Positions 22,420 through 34,479 of a stretch of 64,000 nucleotides of DNA are shown here, one piece after another. The stretch covers positions 62,001 through 126,000 of the forward strand of contig JAKOGH010000159.1 in assembly GCA_024811115.1 (NCBI GenBank), given 5' to 3'. Within the stretch, counting starts at the first letter, position 1. Each line of letters starts with the position of its first letter. This DNA is from Terana coerulea (taxonomy: Eukaryota > Basidiomycota > Agaricomycetes > Polyporales > Phanerochaetaceae). The position numbers and the translations under genes were made by a program. The notes beneath the pieces are model-generated. The model was not told the DNA's origin and ran no database searches. It was given only the letters and a program-made list of their open reading frames with translations.

Positions 22420-25400
22420 ATGCCCTTCCGGTCTCGACAGTCGCTGGCGAGCGCAATGACTACCTCCGACTTCCAGCACCAGGCCACGACGACGGAGTCC
22501 CCGGACGCCACGACCACTCGCCCACCCACGCCCTCGCACGATGACAGCGACGGGCTCCCGCCGCCCGTTCAAGCCTCAGAGTATCCCGCTCGAGGGCACA
22601 AGAAGAAGACCCGTATCGCGTTTGGCTTCCTCATGCGCTGGGACAGGTTTCTACGCAAGTTGGGCACTGGAACAGCACCGTCTACCTCCTCCGCGGTGGA
22701 TGAGAGCACAGGGGCAAGCACGGGGTATAACCGGTCGTATGCAGGGGGTAATGCGGTTACAATGCAGGATGCGGTCGTGGACGAGGTTGTTGTGGATAGG
22801 GAGTGGTCGGGGGAAATCATGAGCAGCGTGCACTCTGAGCATGGGGGTCGCCAGAAAAGAGCCATGGCAGCAATCCTCAGTTTGGATATGGTGGGACCAA
22901 CACCGACCGGGACAGCGTCGCCTTCCATGTCGATGGCTTCTGGGCAAGCTCCATCATTCTCGTCTACCTTCGATATCGAATGTGGCCCTTCATCTACAGT
23001 TTCTTCTGCACGCATTTCCTCGATCAAAAATCGGAAAATCACTACAGGAAAGAGAACTGGTTTATGCGCAAGTCACTCGCTATCTGGGCCGGCCTATTCT
23101 ACGTAGTCAACTGGGCTCTTGCAACGGCTTTTGCTCCCCATCCAGGCAATCTCGCGGACAAGATTTTTTATTATGTCGTAAGTCTCCTTTTTCGCGTTGC
23201 CATCCGAAGATCACTGAATGTTGACACGCTAGTGGACGCCTGTGTTCACGTTCCCTCTGTTTTTTATGATCGTGTACGACTTTCCCAGAGATCGGCCGGT
23301 GTTGTATCAAATATACCTCGCGATATCGACGTGGTCTTGGAGCATATTCCAGATTGTGTTCATGTAAGCGCCGCTCATCACTCCGTGTAGTGAGTCTGTA
23401 GGCTAATAGGCGGTCTTTAGGTATCTGTGCGGATTTTATAGCCAGAAAGGTGCCATATGGGATGGATGTGAAGGCAAAGATTTCCTCCTCACTTTCTAGT
23501 GGGTCCATTCGCACTGTGGCCGTCTTGGGGCTTACGCTGACGGTATTATAGCTACACGTCCGCGCTGCAGACAATATCTCTGTTCGGTCTAGGCTTCAAT
23601 CGATTCCCCGCTGCAATCGGCGTTCTGGTGTTTTTGGGACTGTATGTCGTCCAGAACACTTGCTGCAGGCATCGATACTGAAAATATACTATGTCTTGTA
23701 GTTCGATCGGACTCATGGTTCCTATTCATACGGCATTTATTCGCAGTGAGTACCATACATATCGTAGATATGTCCCCGATGATCTGACTTAGCCCTCCAG
23801 ACGTCGTGAACTTCCTCATCTTCCAAATATTTTTGCTATATGTTCACTATATGCGCGAGAATGTACGTTTTCATACGACACCTCCTCCCAGGTCAATCCT
23901 CATACCATTCTGTAGGCTGAGCGACGCCTATACACGCTTCGTGACCAACTCAAGATTCAGTTCCGTGCCACCCAGAAGGCACAAGTCAACGAACGCAAAG
24001 CTGCCGATTCGAAGCGACGCCTGACGTCGTACGTGTTCCACGAAGTCCGTGTGCCGCTCAATACGGCGCTACTCGCGGTACAGAACATGGACGCCTCTGG
24101 TACAGTTGCGAAGGCACAGGAGATCGAGTTCAAAGCGCTCGAGGGAAGTCTGAGCATGATGTCCAAGGTTCTGAACGACGTGCTCGACTTTAACAGGATG
24201 GACAGCGGTCGGTTTGAGAGCGTCTTGAAGGTATGTCTAGACAAAGAGCCAAAGGCGCAGATGTCTGACCGCATATACGCAGCCGTACTCCTTCCACCAA
24301 GTCATGCGCTCGCTCTTCATACCGCTCAAGTTGGCCACGAATGCAAGAGACCTGGAATTTGTCACGGACCTCGATCCGCGCATTGACTGCGTCGCGCGGA
24401 AGGCGCTCTATCTTGCACAAGGCGAGACCGCGGACGCTATCGTCAAGCAACTGTCGGAGAAGTCGGATGAAGACGGTATCGTTGTCGGGGACGAGACACG
24501 TCTGCGGCAGATCATCACCAACTTGGCAAGGTATGTGCATAATGGCTTGCCCTTGGCTGGTGTCTGACCATTATACAGTAATGCTTGCAAGTTCACTCCG
24601 GCCGGGGGGAAGCTCACGATCAAGACAAGACTTGTCATCCCGCACATACCGTCTAGAGACGACTCAGACGACTCCGAATCTGGCGATAGTGATCCCGTGT
24701 TACCCGACAAGGAGCGGGATTATGCTTTCCCATCGCCAGGGGTCAAGACGGAGAGCAAGGACTATGATACACCGAGCACTGCTGTCGGCAGTGACCGTGG
24801 CGGTAAGCCATTCGCCTGCCTCAATTCCATGCCTGGCTCATGCCACACCTTCAGAGAAATCCGAGCTTAGCGAGAAGGTCGACGGCCCCGCCAGTGGACT
24901 CTCGCGGTCTCTGCTGTCGCAACACGATGTGTTGCATTCACGACCGACCCCATTAGAATGGATCGTCGTACGCATTGAGGTGACAGACACCGGCTGTGGT
25001 ATCCGACCGAAGGATATGGTGCAGAGCAAGCTGTTTTGTAAGTTCCGCAGACTGATCCTATACCCCGTCCGCTTATGCGACCTTCCTACTAGCCGCGTTC
25101 AACCAGACCGAAATGGGCAGATTACAAGGTGGCAAGGGTACAGGTCTTGGCTTGGCGCTCGTTCGTCAGATAGTCAAACGTAGTGGAGGTCGTTTGGGCG
25201 TGTCATCCAAAGTCAATGAAGGCTCGACATTCTGGGTCGAATTGCGTATGTCGTCGTTCATTCTCGTTAAAAAACTATACTTACATTGTCTGTGCTCAAC
25301 AGCGTTGGGCGTTGGTAATAAGGTCGGCGATGGAATGCCTACACCACATAGCCACCGCTACAACTCGAATCTTGAGAATCCCAGCGACAGACCCGACTTT

Positions 25401-26496
25401 GCCTCCCCTCGGCGATCGCTCAATACCCACAGCCCACTACCCAACGTATCTTCTTTGCCATCGCTGCCTTCGGAAGCTGAACGGTCATCGTCCGTTCTGC
25501 ATAGTCTCATGGAGCAGGGCGGCCTTGTGGAGATCTCTATGAGGAAAGATGGTGATTCGCGAGTACCCACCCGTACTATCGGCGATCCATCAACTGGTAC
25601 AGACCTCTTGCATTCCCATTTCTCAGTATCGAACCCTGCCACGCCGAATCCGTCTCCACCCTCCACGCCGCCCGAGCGTCCAGCCATCCTCAAAGAAGAA
25701 TCGTCTAATGCCACCATCAAACCCGCTCACCTGGAGCTCCCTACACCCAGAGACTTCGCCATTCCCGAGACCGCAGTAGCCGATGCGACGACGACCGTGA
25801 CACCTGCGTCCCCTATGTCTCAAGTGCGCACGCCGTGCAGCACGTCTTCTACGGCCGTCGCGGCCAGCTCCAGCACTGCGTCAATACCGTACGCGAGCGG
25901 CTTGCCCGTGCTCGTGGTGGACGACGATCCGCTGACGCGCAAGCTCATGTCGCGTATGCTCACGCGGCTGGGGTGCAAGGTCACCACGGCGGAGAACGGC
26001 GAGATCGCGCTGGATCTCATCGTCAATTCTGCTGCCCGACCCACGCCGTCGTCGGAAGACACGGGCAGCAGCGGCCTCATGCCCGGTGACTCGCTGGCGC
26101 CGGGCGACGAGCGATATGCCGTGGTGTTCCTCGACAACCAAATGCCCGTCATGTCCGGGTTGGTGGCCGTGGCGAATCTGCGGCGGAGGGGTCGCGGGGA
26201 CTTTGTCGTCGGCGTTACTGGTGCGTGAATCCGACCAGATCGTTGAGCGTTGACGGCGTACTGACGCGAATGCAGGCAATGCTTTGTTGACTGACCAGCA
26301 GGAATATCTCGAGGCCGGCGTGGATCAGTGAGTCAATCGTTCGCTGTGGCTATGCTTCATACTCACCCTACCTATCAGTGTTTTGACTAAGCCCGTTCTT
26401 GAGAAGAGCTTGAAGTCAATGCTCGCCATCGCCGATGAGCGTCGGAAACGCGGCACGCCATTATCGACACACGAATACTCCGGCTCCCGCCCATAG
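22420..26496 (+). CDS. Membrane-anchored hybrid histidine kinase
   Basis: Two-component hybrid kinase of roughly 1000 residues in about ten exons. The start ATG is at 22420. The N-terminus is Ser/Thr-rich; an intron near 22830-22882 joins EIMSS to FGYGGTN. Then come about six hydrophobic segments (SLAIWAGLFYVVNWALATAF, VFTFPLFFMIVY, SIFQIVFMYLCGFY, SLFGLGFNRFPAAIG, VVNFLIFQIFLLYVHY) and a coiled linker (RRLYTLRDQLK). The H-box is SYVFHEVRVPLNT (phospho-His). The ATPase motifs are LRQIITNLASNACKFTP (N), VTDTGCGI (G1) and GGKGTGLGL (G2). A long Pro/Ser-rich spacer leads to a receiver domain: VVDDDPLTRKLM, phospho-acceptor Asp in VFLDNQMPVMSG, and Lys in LTKP. All phosphorelay residues are present. 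The membrane region matches no sensor domain I recognise, so the signal is unknown. The stop is at 26494-26496. Confidence 0.92.
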
Positions 26497-27012
26497 CCCA
26501 CGTAGCGCTCCTGACACCGCATGTTCCTTCCTTTCTTGCTGGGGCTCTTGGTCTGTTCGCTATTGCTGTCGTTCGCATTCAGGACAATAACTCGCACTGC
26601 ATCCATCACTATTCCATGACATATCCATACCATCGAAACACGCCTTTATTTATTTACGCGCACACTCTATCCGTAATCACTTGTAACTTCAGACCACCAT
26701 GCTTTCGTTTCCTGCGATCCCTCCCTTCACGATCATACACGATATTGCGAAGATCTCATACGTAGATTTAATCCCCTTGTTTTTATTACGTTATAACGCC
26801 TAGCGTCTGCAATGACTAGAACACGATGACGACCTGTCCTCAATATAACATGACGGTCATGTACAGCAGTGTTCGGATTTTTCTCCTGCAGGCTGGTTCG
26901 AACCTACAATCATCCAAAGCCTTGAACTGCCGGGGCCCAGTGGCAAGCTATGCGTGCGTAGTAACTTGAACTCGGAGTTGGCCACGGTACATGTAGTAGC
27001 GGCAGGCAAGAA
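26497..27012. other. 3' flank of the kinase gene
   Basis: Non-coding. A palindromic GGTTCGAACC at 26889-26898 resembles a pol III B-box, but I see no tRNA fold around it. Confidence 0.45.
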
Positions 27013-27554
27013 TGTCGGAAATTCCATATTTGGCTCATGAGCAGGCCGCCTCGAGACGCCCTCGGCATCGGCCTCACGCAGCCTCACAGACGCCAGGTAC
27101 GATCATGAGCGGCCGAGAGAAGGGCGCCTGGCTCGAGATGGCTCGCGATGGCCTCGAGAGACCTGCGTGCTCCCTCATGACCACTAAAGTGTCGCAGTGG
27201 AAGATGTTCCACTCTCAGCGGACTATTTATATGGTATATAATTGCTCTCTTAACATTACAGATAGCACTGAGGGTATTTTAACATGTAATTTACAAAGTG
27301 CGAAATTGTGGATGAGTGATCAGTGCAGTGAGCCCAAGCACTACAGCCTGTGAACGCCCATTTGCTCGTGGTCTTTGGGTTTGTGTTTTGACTTACTAGC
27401 TCATCCTACTAATAATACCCCATATTACTAGCAACCAAAGTATAGCAGCTCAGAAGTCAGCAAAGGAGTGAGCAATATAACTGTGTAGTCGCAGGAGAAA
27501 TGCTTAAGTGCTTAAGATGTGGATATATTTATGGTTGTTACATATACCCATATG

Positions 27555-27645
27555 ACTGCCTGGCGCAGTGGTTTTATTGTAGTAGTTATCTCCTACCTCG
27601 CGTGCGTGCGCAGTTAGTCACTGGTTCGAATCCTGTAGTAGACGC
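27555..27645 (+). repeat. tRNA-like (SINE head?) sequence
   Basis: TGGCGCAGTGG resembles a pol III A-box, and GGTTCGAATCC 59 bp downstream is a perfect B-box. The acceptor and T stems do not pair properly, so it is not a functional tRNA. A tRNA-derived SINE fragment or tRNA pseudogene is the likeliest reading. Confidence 0.5.
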
Positions 27646-27747
27646 TTCCCCCAGTAGTCATGTCAATGTTTCAGTAATTGAGATCTGAGAACATGCAAGT
27701 AAGAAATCGCAGGCAAACGAAGCAGTAGCAAATGAGTGTAAATACTA

Positions 27748-27766
27748 GTAAGTAAGTAAGTAAACT
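27748..27766. repeat. (AAGT)n microsatellite
   Basis: A short run of AAGT/TAAG tetranucleotides, about four units. Confidence 0.8.
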
Positions 27767-28044
27767 ACGATCACCGAAGTAGCTACTACAGCAATAACGA
27801 TAAGAAAACCAGTGTAAGCTTGCGACCAAATTTTTTAACTGTTGCGCATTATCTGATGATAGGCGCCCTCGATCATGGGCGGCTCGAGATGCGCTCATGA
27901 CTGATTTCGCCTCCCTCGTGAGCCCTGGTTTCTGGCTCAGGGCCTCACGAAGCGCTCACGGCCGCTCGGAGTCTCCGAATATTTTTCCGACAAATGACAC
28001 GTACGATACGTGTCATAGGTTCAATCACAGATGAATGCCGCCGT

Positions 28045-28925
28045 CAGACTCCTTCCCGTCTTAGCTCGGACGAAAGGGAGAGGGGAGGCAGGAGGAGAAG
28101 GCGCTAACAGTAGAGATCTGGTGATGCCGATCCTTTAGCAAGCCTCCCTAACGTCCTTGCATGACTGGCAGAAAACATTGGGTAAACAATGACATAAGCA
28201 TGGCATCACTCCGGCATCCTATTTTTCCACTTGAGACAATTGCTGGAATTCGTTGCGTGATGCGATCAATCACACGCTTCATGCATCCCGTTCTTGGCTG
28301 ACCGCACGAAGGCTCCTAAGCAAGTGGCTACTGTAAGTACTCGCGTCATGAGGCTCTTCGTCAATACAGACCCTATGCCGAGCTATTTAGAATGTCTGCT
28401 CATATTTTATGAAACCAGCCTGTGACCAAAAGGCCCTTCGGCGGGCTGCAAGCAGTGGTCAGAATGCACACGGCAAAGTGGCATTTCAGGACGCTTCGTC
28501 AGCGAGCGAACTGAGGAATTCCAACGGGTGATGGCCAGAAAACGAAGAAAACAACATTTCATTTATAAAGGTTGATTGTAATTGATGTTTGAGACTTGTG
28601 TCACAGTTCAAGTGCTAAAGAAATGCGGATATAATGAGTCGGGCACTACAGCCGGCAGAGGGAGATTTATGCAGTCAGCCAAGAATGGGATGCATGAAGC
28701 GTGTGATTGATCGCATCATGCAACAAATTCCAGCAATTGTCTCGTGGAAAAACAGGATGCCGGAGTGATGCCGTGCTTATGTCATTGTTTATCCAATATT
28801 TTCTGCCAGTCGTGCGAGGACATTAGGGAGGCTCGCTAAAGGATCGGCATCACCAGATCTCTACTGTTAGCGCCTTCTCCTCCTGCCTCTTCCTTTCATC
28901 CGAGCTAAAGACAGGAAGGAGTCTG
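28045..28925. mobile_element. Mutator-like (MULE-type) non-autonomous element with ~255-bp inverted repeats
   Basis: The left arm (28045 to about 28303) and right arm (about 28672 to 28925) are long inverted repeats, roughly 90 percent identical by eye. They begin CAGACTCCTTCC and end GGAAGGAGTCTG. A perfect 9-bp target duplication TGCCGCCGT flanks the element (28036-28044 and 28926-28934). Long TIRs plus a 9-bp duplication define Mutator-like elements. The ~370-bp centre has no coding capacity. Its terminal word CAGACTCCT is shared with the element at 37459-38225. Confidence 0.88.
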
Positions 28926-28934
28926 TGCCGCCGT

Positions 28935-31900
28935 CTAAAATGAGCTTCAACGTTGTCATCAATTGTCATAATATGGAGTGGTATAGAGGGATTATACACA
29001 TGCATAATTCCGAGTGCTTAATTATGCGAGTTAATGTGGACTTCCCTAACGGGAACGTTGATTGGGAAGAAAGATGAGTGAAACAGACTACTACAAGAGT
29101 GCATGAATGGGTCACTAAGATCGTGCAGAATCAAGCAGCTGCACTCGATGTTGCTCAAGATGGTGCTTCCTTGTCGTGAAGCTGCGCGCGTTCGCAGCCG
29201 TAAGAAAGCCGTTGCACCGCAGATAGCTGCCAGCACGCTCTGCTGCATTCCCGTCTGTCAGGCCCAGCTCTTCCGCTATCACTGTGCTCAGCTCTCTGCA
29301 CACAGCAGTGACCAGATCACTCTCCAGTGCAGACGTCACGTTGTCAGTCACTCGCTGCATGATCGGGAATGCTGCGTAAAGGCCCATGTGCAGACAGAGA
29401 GCAGGGCACACACCTTCCACGCCACTTGAAAATAGCCTCTCACATAGGCCATGATATGCTAGACTCGCTTACCTGTACCGTTTGCGAAATTCACTGTTCC
29501 TTGGTTCTCTAACAGGAAGGTCTGGGCCGGCAGACCTCCAAAGAATGTGAGCTTGCAGAAAGTCCAGCTGGCTGGGCCTCCCGTTCAGCGGAACATGTTC
29601 TGAACGTGTTTACGAACAGCCGCTCAAATCTAGTGGCCAGCTGTGACAATGATATTTGCCATGCGTGACCCACTTTGTTTGCTCCTCAGCCATTTTGGGC
29701 AGTCGCGTATAGTTTGGTGCTGCCTGCAAATTCTCTCGGGCGTGTGAATCTCAATATTTACCGCTTTGCCAAGCCCGCGACGCACATAAAATCTACCAAA
29801 TCTACCTCAGATCTTCATCAGTGTACTGTCACGGGACCGCGGTGCTTGACATGCTGCATTCAGACAAGGTGGCCACTTACACTGTATATAGTACTAAGAG
29901 CGGCTGGGGCTACAAGTACTGTGAGAGCGATCACTAGATTAATACAACTGAATACTATGGGGCGGCCGACAGTATAGTATATTACTTATTGGGGAACAAA
30001 GTGAGCATACTTAATGGGTACTGGTCATTGGCCTTGAGAGACCCTAGTCACGACAATAGGTCACGGTGACAGCTGCCGTGATGTTCGTCACCTTTGTTTG
30101 CAAATGTGTTCTGAACATGTTTGCCGAATAAACCTCCCAGCCGTCTGGACATTCTCTGAGCTTGCAAACGGACTGAGATATCCCGGGCCCAAACCAAGAC
30201 CCCCGCTTTAGTGCCTGCCAAGACTGCAAATGTGTCGGACTTAGCAAAATCTTGCGTTTGCTGGCCAGCTGCATTCGCTTTCCTATCCTCACCACCATCC
30301 AGGCTACCTCCCCCACAAGAGCTCTCCGCACCTCTTCAGGACTTGGTGGCGGTGTTCTGAAGATATGACCTGCGCTAGCACCATGCTCTTGTACGCTCAC
30401 TGCAGACACGGGCACCACGAGCGACTGCAGGTCACTTGGTAGTAGCCAACTCTATCGTCCCCTTAAAAGACCCGTCCCAGCACTACTGCTGCCTCTGTGA
30501 GTCTGATGCCTTGTGTTGCATGTAAACTGACTTTAATTCCTCAGTGAATCTGTGAGGTCATCAGGTGTTACCTCGCTTACTAGTGCTACTTGCCAGCTCA
30601 AGCGTCAGCAAGCCTACCCAGCTGTCCCCACCATGTATACTGAGGCAGTTGATGTGCTTGTGACCAGACATACTCCCTGGCGATATACAGCACTTGCTGT
30701 AGCAAGAGGTATGCCGCCATTCCTTCGTGTATGTCCAGTGCTCATTTGCAACATGAGCAGTATGGGTACTGGCATGCCTCTATCTGCCAGAAACCTGTCT
30801 CTGTGGACATTACATGAGTCTTTCAACACTTGTTCACTGAATCTCAACACTAGAGCTCTTGCAATGGGTGCTGTGGGTGTGGAAATACCTGCTGTGTCAA
30901 GCTAATGTGCTTTATGTGCTCTCACAGTCGTCAAGTAAGTCTACAAACATTACTTCTTGGTTATAGCTAACCACATAACTCGAACTTAGTTCATCAAGTT
31001 TGTACCAGAAGTCTATTTCAGTGCGCTATGCACAAAATTATTGATTTTTGGCTTCTGACAACCACAGAGACAGGTTTGTATACTCAAGTATCTTGCTGAG
31101 TTGCATGTAAAGTAGTGCAAATGATATTCATAAGATACTACATCCTATTTAACACAAGCTGATTAATATTTTCATGGATGTGCTCAATACCTGAGTCCTT
31201 TTCTGTCCGAGAGCCCTTCACGCAATTTCACTAAGTCCGACGCATTTGCAGTCTTGGCAGGTGCTAAAGGAGGGTCTTGATTTGGCAACAGATTATCCCA
31301 GCCACTTTGGTGGCCCGCAGCCCCCTTCAGTTCGGTGGCCCGTAGCGGCAGGAACGAGCCTAATGATATGCAGCTCCTGATGGTATATTGAGATTAGCAC
31401 GCTGCTGACCCGAGGCAGGTCAAGTTTGTCCAGGCTGCATGTCAAGTTCATTGGGCCAGACACCGGCCGCTGGTGCCCTGAGTCACTGTATGAGCGCATC
31501 AGCCTCGGTGGTGCAGGAAGGATGACAGGTCCGGGCGGCTTGCGCTTGGCATAGGAGTTGCAATCAGGAGAGCTGTATTCACTGTGCCCTGGTCGCTCTT
31601 CTGTCAGCTTCAATGCAGGCTCATATACTGCCATCAGGGAAAAATGGCAAGGCCCCCAAGTGCTCAGTAGTCTGAGTAGTGGTGGTAGCTTTGCATATAA
31701 GTCTCCTTTTACGTAGCGCTGGTAGCTGCCCCTTTGGGCTCAGCAGCCTCTGTAGCTTTCACTTAAGGTTTAATAGCACACCGTAGGCAGCCTGTAGCAG
31801 ACATGTAGCAGGTGTAACAGCCATGTAGCCCACAGTATCTCACACAAAATATGAAATTGCGAGCAAACAAGATATATTGTGACATTCAATTTCATTTAAG

Positions 31901-32944
31901 TACAGAGACGTAGAGCTGTGGCTTGCCAGTACTACACTACTGTAACGTGCTGAGTCATCTAACTGAAGGCGCTTCTGGAGCCATTCGCAGCTATATTATT
32001 GGGGGAGAAAACATTAGCAGGACATGTCAACGTGTTAGCACACTCACCGGACAATCATCAAGGGTGGCTCTAAGACTGCTCAAGATGTCAGAATGATGCC
32101 CCGAGCATATGTCGAATATTGACGCATTGACAACTTGCAGAGCATTGCTCTTGATGGGAGTGGTCTGTCCTTTGAGGAAGTGAGTGAGCTGTTGGATGGC
32201 TAGCTCAGTGTTAAGCTCACCTAAGAAGCCTTCATAGCCCTTGCCTACATGAAGTGGCTGTCGGGCATCTTGAGCTACTCTTCATTGACTAGGTCCTTGT
32301 TGTTAAGTACGAGGCCGGGCGTGTGGACCTGGGGCGCTTAACAACATCAGGCAGCAATCACGAGTCACGTTCACAAACTCGTCGCCATTCACATATGTGG
32401 CCACATGTGATGGCAGTATTGCAGACATGTACCCACTCTCGGTATCCTCTACCCTCTACTCGGTAGCCTTGGCTGTGCGTGCAGCGCAGCAGCCATGCTC
32501 GCGACGCCGATGTGGATAATGAGGTAGAAGCTGTTTGATGAAGGAGGCGGCCGCGGGCGGTGGCAACGCTGGTGGGTGCGCGTGCAGGGCCTGGTAAACA
32601 ACAAGAATCTCGAGTGTAGTGTGCAAGCCGTGGCTGTTCAAATAACTCCTGCAGAGGGTGTACGCCACCAAAGGACACATCGAGGGTGTTAACGCCGCAC
32701 TCGGTGATGAGGAGCACGAGCTTGGCAGAGTCTTTGACCTTCCAGGGAACTCATCAAAAAGAGTGCTCTCAAGTAAATTCACGTACCTGCGAAGTTCGGT
32801 CTGCATATTGCATAGATATAACGATATGAAAAGGAGTGAAGTTGACGAGGAGGAAGGAGCAAAGTGCTAAAACTTTGTTGACTAGTCACGGCTAGTTTCC
32901 ACAGCTGCATGAGTCTTTAGGGCAAGCATTAAACGCCTTGATGG
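28935..32944. other. 4-kb gene-poor stretch, no supported gene
   Basis: The moderate open frames at 29115-29420 (minus), 30044-30418 (minus), 30552-30905 (plus), 31293-31634 (minus) and 32358-32806 (minus) show no family motif, splice-linked partner or signal peptide that I can defend. Some may be relics of decayed genes. A doubled TTYGGTGGCCCGYAGC word occurs at 31301-31344, and degenerate TGTAGCA repeats lie near 31780-31830. Confidence 0.45.
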
Positions 32945-33372
32945 CAATTGTCACAGAGACGTGCTCGACATGTAACCAGAGTGAAGCGGATCGAGGTGGA
33001 TGTAGAATAGATGACAATATACATACAAGGAGGGCGACGAGGGCCAACTCTGGGTAGACCTCACAGAATGAGCAGGCTAGTGCCAGTACTTGTCCCTAAT
33101 GACCAAGTTAGCATTGCTATGATGTACAGTACATGGAATGCATACCTTGTCCCTAATGACCAAGAGGTCGAGATGAGGGACAAGGCAAGAGAGTCCGAGT
33201 GCTAAGTGTCCGAGAGCGTGAGAAAAATTGAGCTGTGTTTGGGCACTAAGCACCGGGATCATCGGAATGAAGTCCAAGGCTCTGGAGCTGCTACCAAGCT
33301 ATGTATCTGTGCTAACTAAATGCAAGGAAAATGAAAAATAATACTACATGTGCATGCCCGTTTGTGATAGCA
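32945..33372. repeat. Dispersed ~430-bp repeat, copy B
   Basis: Direct-orientation partner of 18055-18485, with the same internal duplicated word CTTGTCCCTAATGACCAAG and the same start and end zones. No flanking duplication or tRNA primer site was identified, so the assignment to a solo LTR is only a guess. Confidence 0.7.
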
Positions 33373-34479
33373 ATGCTCAGGCGCTGAGTTCTGTTATTGC
33401 CCTAAGGCCTGCTAGACATCTGCACTGTTCACGCAGTCGTATTGCTTGCCGCAGCATATAGTAGACAAGAGATGAAGCCCTGACAGCAAATAGGGCAAGA
33501 TTAGTGCAGGCACATTATGAGAGTGCATGTTGTTCTGGCAGAAGTGTGTCGCCATCACCATCATGGCCTTCTTTACTCTCGCAGCATTGCGTCCACATAT
33601 GCCACCACAATATTTGTACCATATCAGTACCTCTATAACATAAAATGGAATATTGCATGTATATTAGACCTTTTGACTACGTGTGACTACAGAACCTGAA
33701 CATCATGCGACATACTATACATAGTGCTACTGAGCTTAGTGTTATAGCTCCCAAGTGCTACAAGGCTTCCAGCCAGTGCTAAGGTAGGGCTCACACAGGA
33801 GTCAGTACAATCACATGATCAATTCCCACGTTACACTGATGTGACAAGTGCAATCAAACTGCAATGCGCCAATGACATGTCCTCCTCGGACCACAGTGTA
33901 AGAGTTCATAGGTGTTGAAAATGATGTAAAAGAAGTGTTGGAATGATGCTTATATATTTGCTGACTTTTTGAACCTCTGAAATGATGTCAGAAGTGCTGT
34001 AATAAATTATGTGGTCTCAAGGTCCCAATGCTACCACTGAGTAAGTTCTGCACTTTGTTGCGCACTTAGTGAGGTGATTTTTACAAAGACCAAGATAATA
34101 AACTAGCTTCATTAGCTTGGAGCTGTGAGCAAATGAACAGCAGTCCGGAAATGAAGAGTTTGAAAGGTTGGGCGCTGTGGGGGAAGGCTCTGTGAGTGTG
34201 CTTACAAAACACCTTAGTGCCATTCAAGCAACGTATTGTGGAGTATGTAAAGCTACTAGATCTCCTGTGCAATATCACACACTACTTTTAGGGGTCCTAC
34301 TACTCAAACGCACAAGATACAGCGCGTTGATTCAATGCGCTGAGACGGAAGCACGTCAAACACAAAGTGCCTATAATCACACCATGTCACTTTCCATGGG
34401 AATTGATCATGTCATTGTACTAACTCCTGCGTGAGCCCTACCTTTGTGAGGCTATGAGCGCTCCAAAGCAAGGGCCCTG
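33373..34479. other. Non-coding spacer
   Basis: AT-rich DNA between the dispersed repeat and the dynamin-like relic. No gene or repeat boundary recognised. Confidence 0.45.

Larger units (their letters stand above)
27013..27992. mobile_element. Candidate TIR element (~980 bp) with GC-rich subterminal repeats
   Basis: The left end TGTCGGAAATTCCATATTTGG and the reverse complement of the right end (TGTCGGAAAAATATTCGG) are similar. Just inside each end lies a GC-rich block of ~120 bp full of CTCATGAG/CTCGAGA/GCTCACG words, unlike the AT-rich middle. No clear target duplication was found, so the class is unknown. The interior carries a tRNA-like segment and a short AAGT microsatellite. No coding content. 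Confidence 0.42.

Noticed and set aside
26870..26915. tRNA gene suggested by GGTTCGAACC
   Set aside because: The B-box is palindromic, but neither strand folds into acceptor, D and T stems.
30044..32806. Candidate genes among the moderate open frames at 30.0, 30.5, 31.3 and 32.4 kb
   Set aside because: No family motif, signal peptide, or consistent splice partners; codon use looks random.
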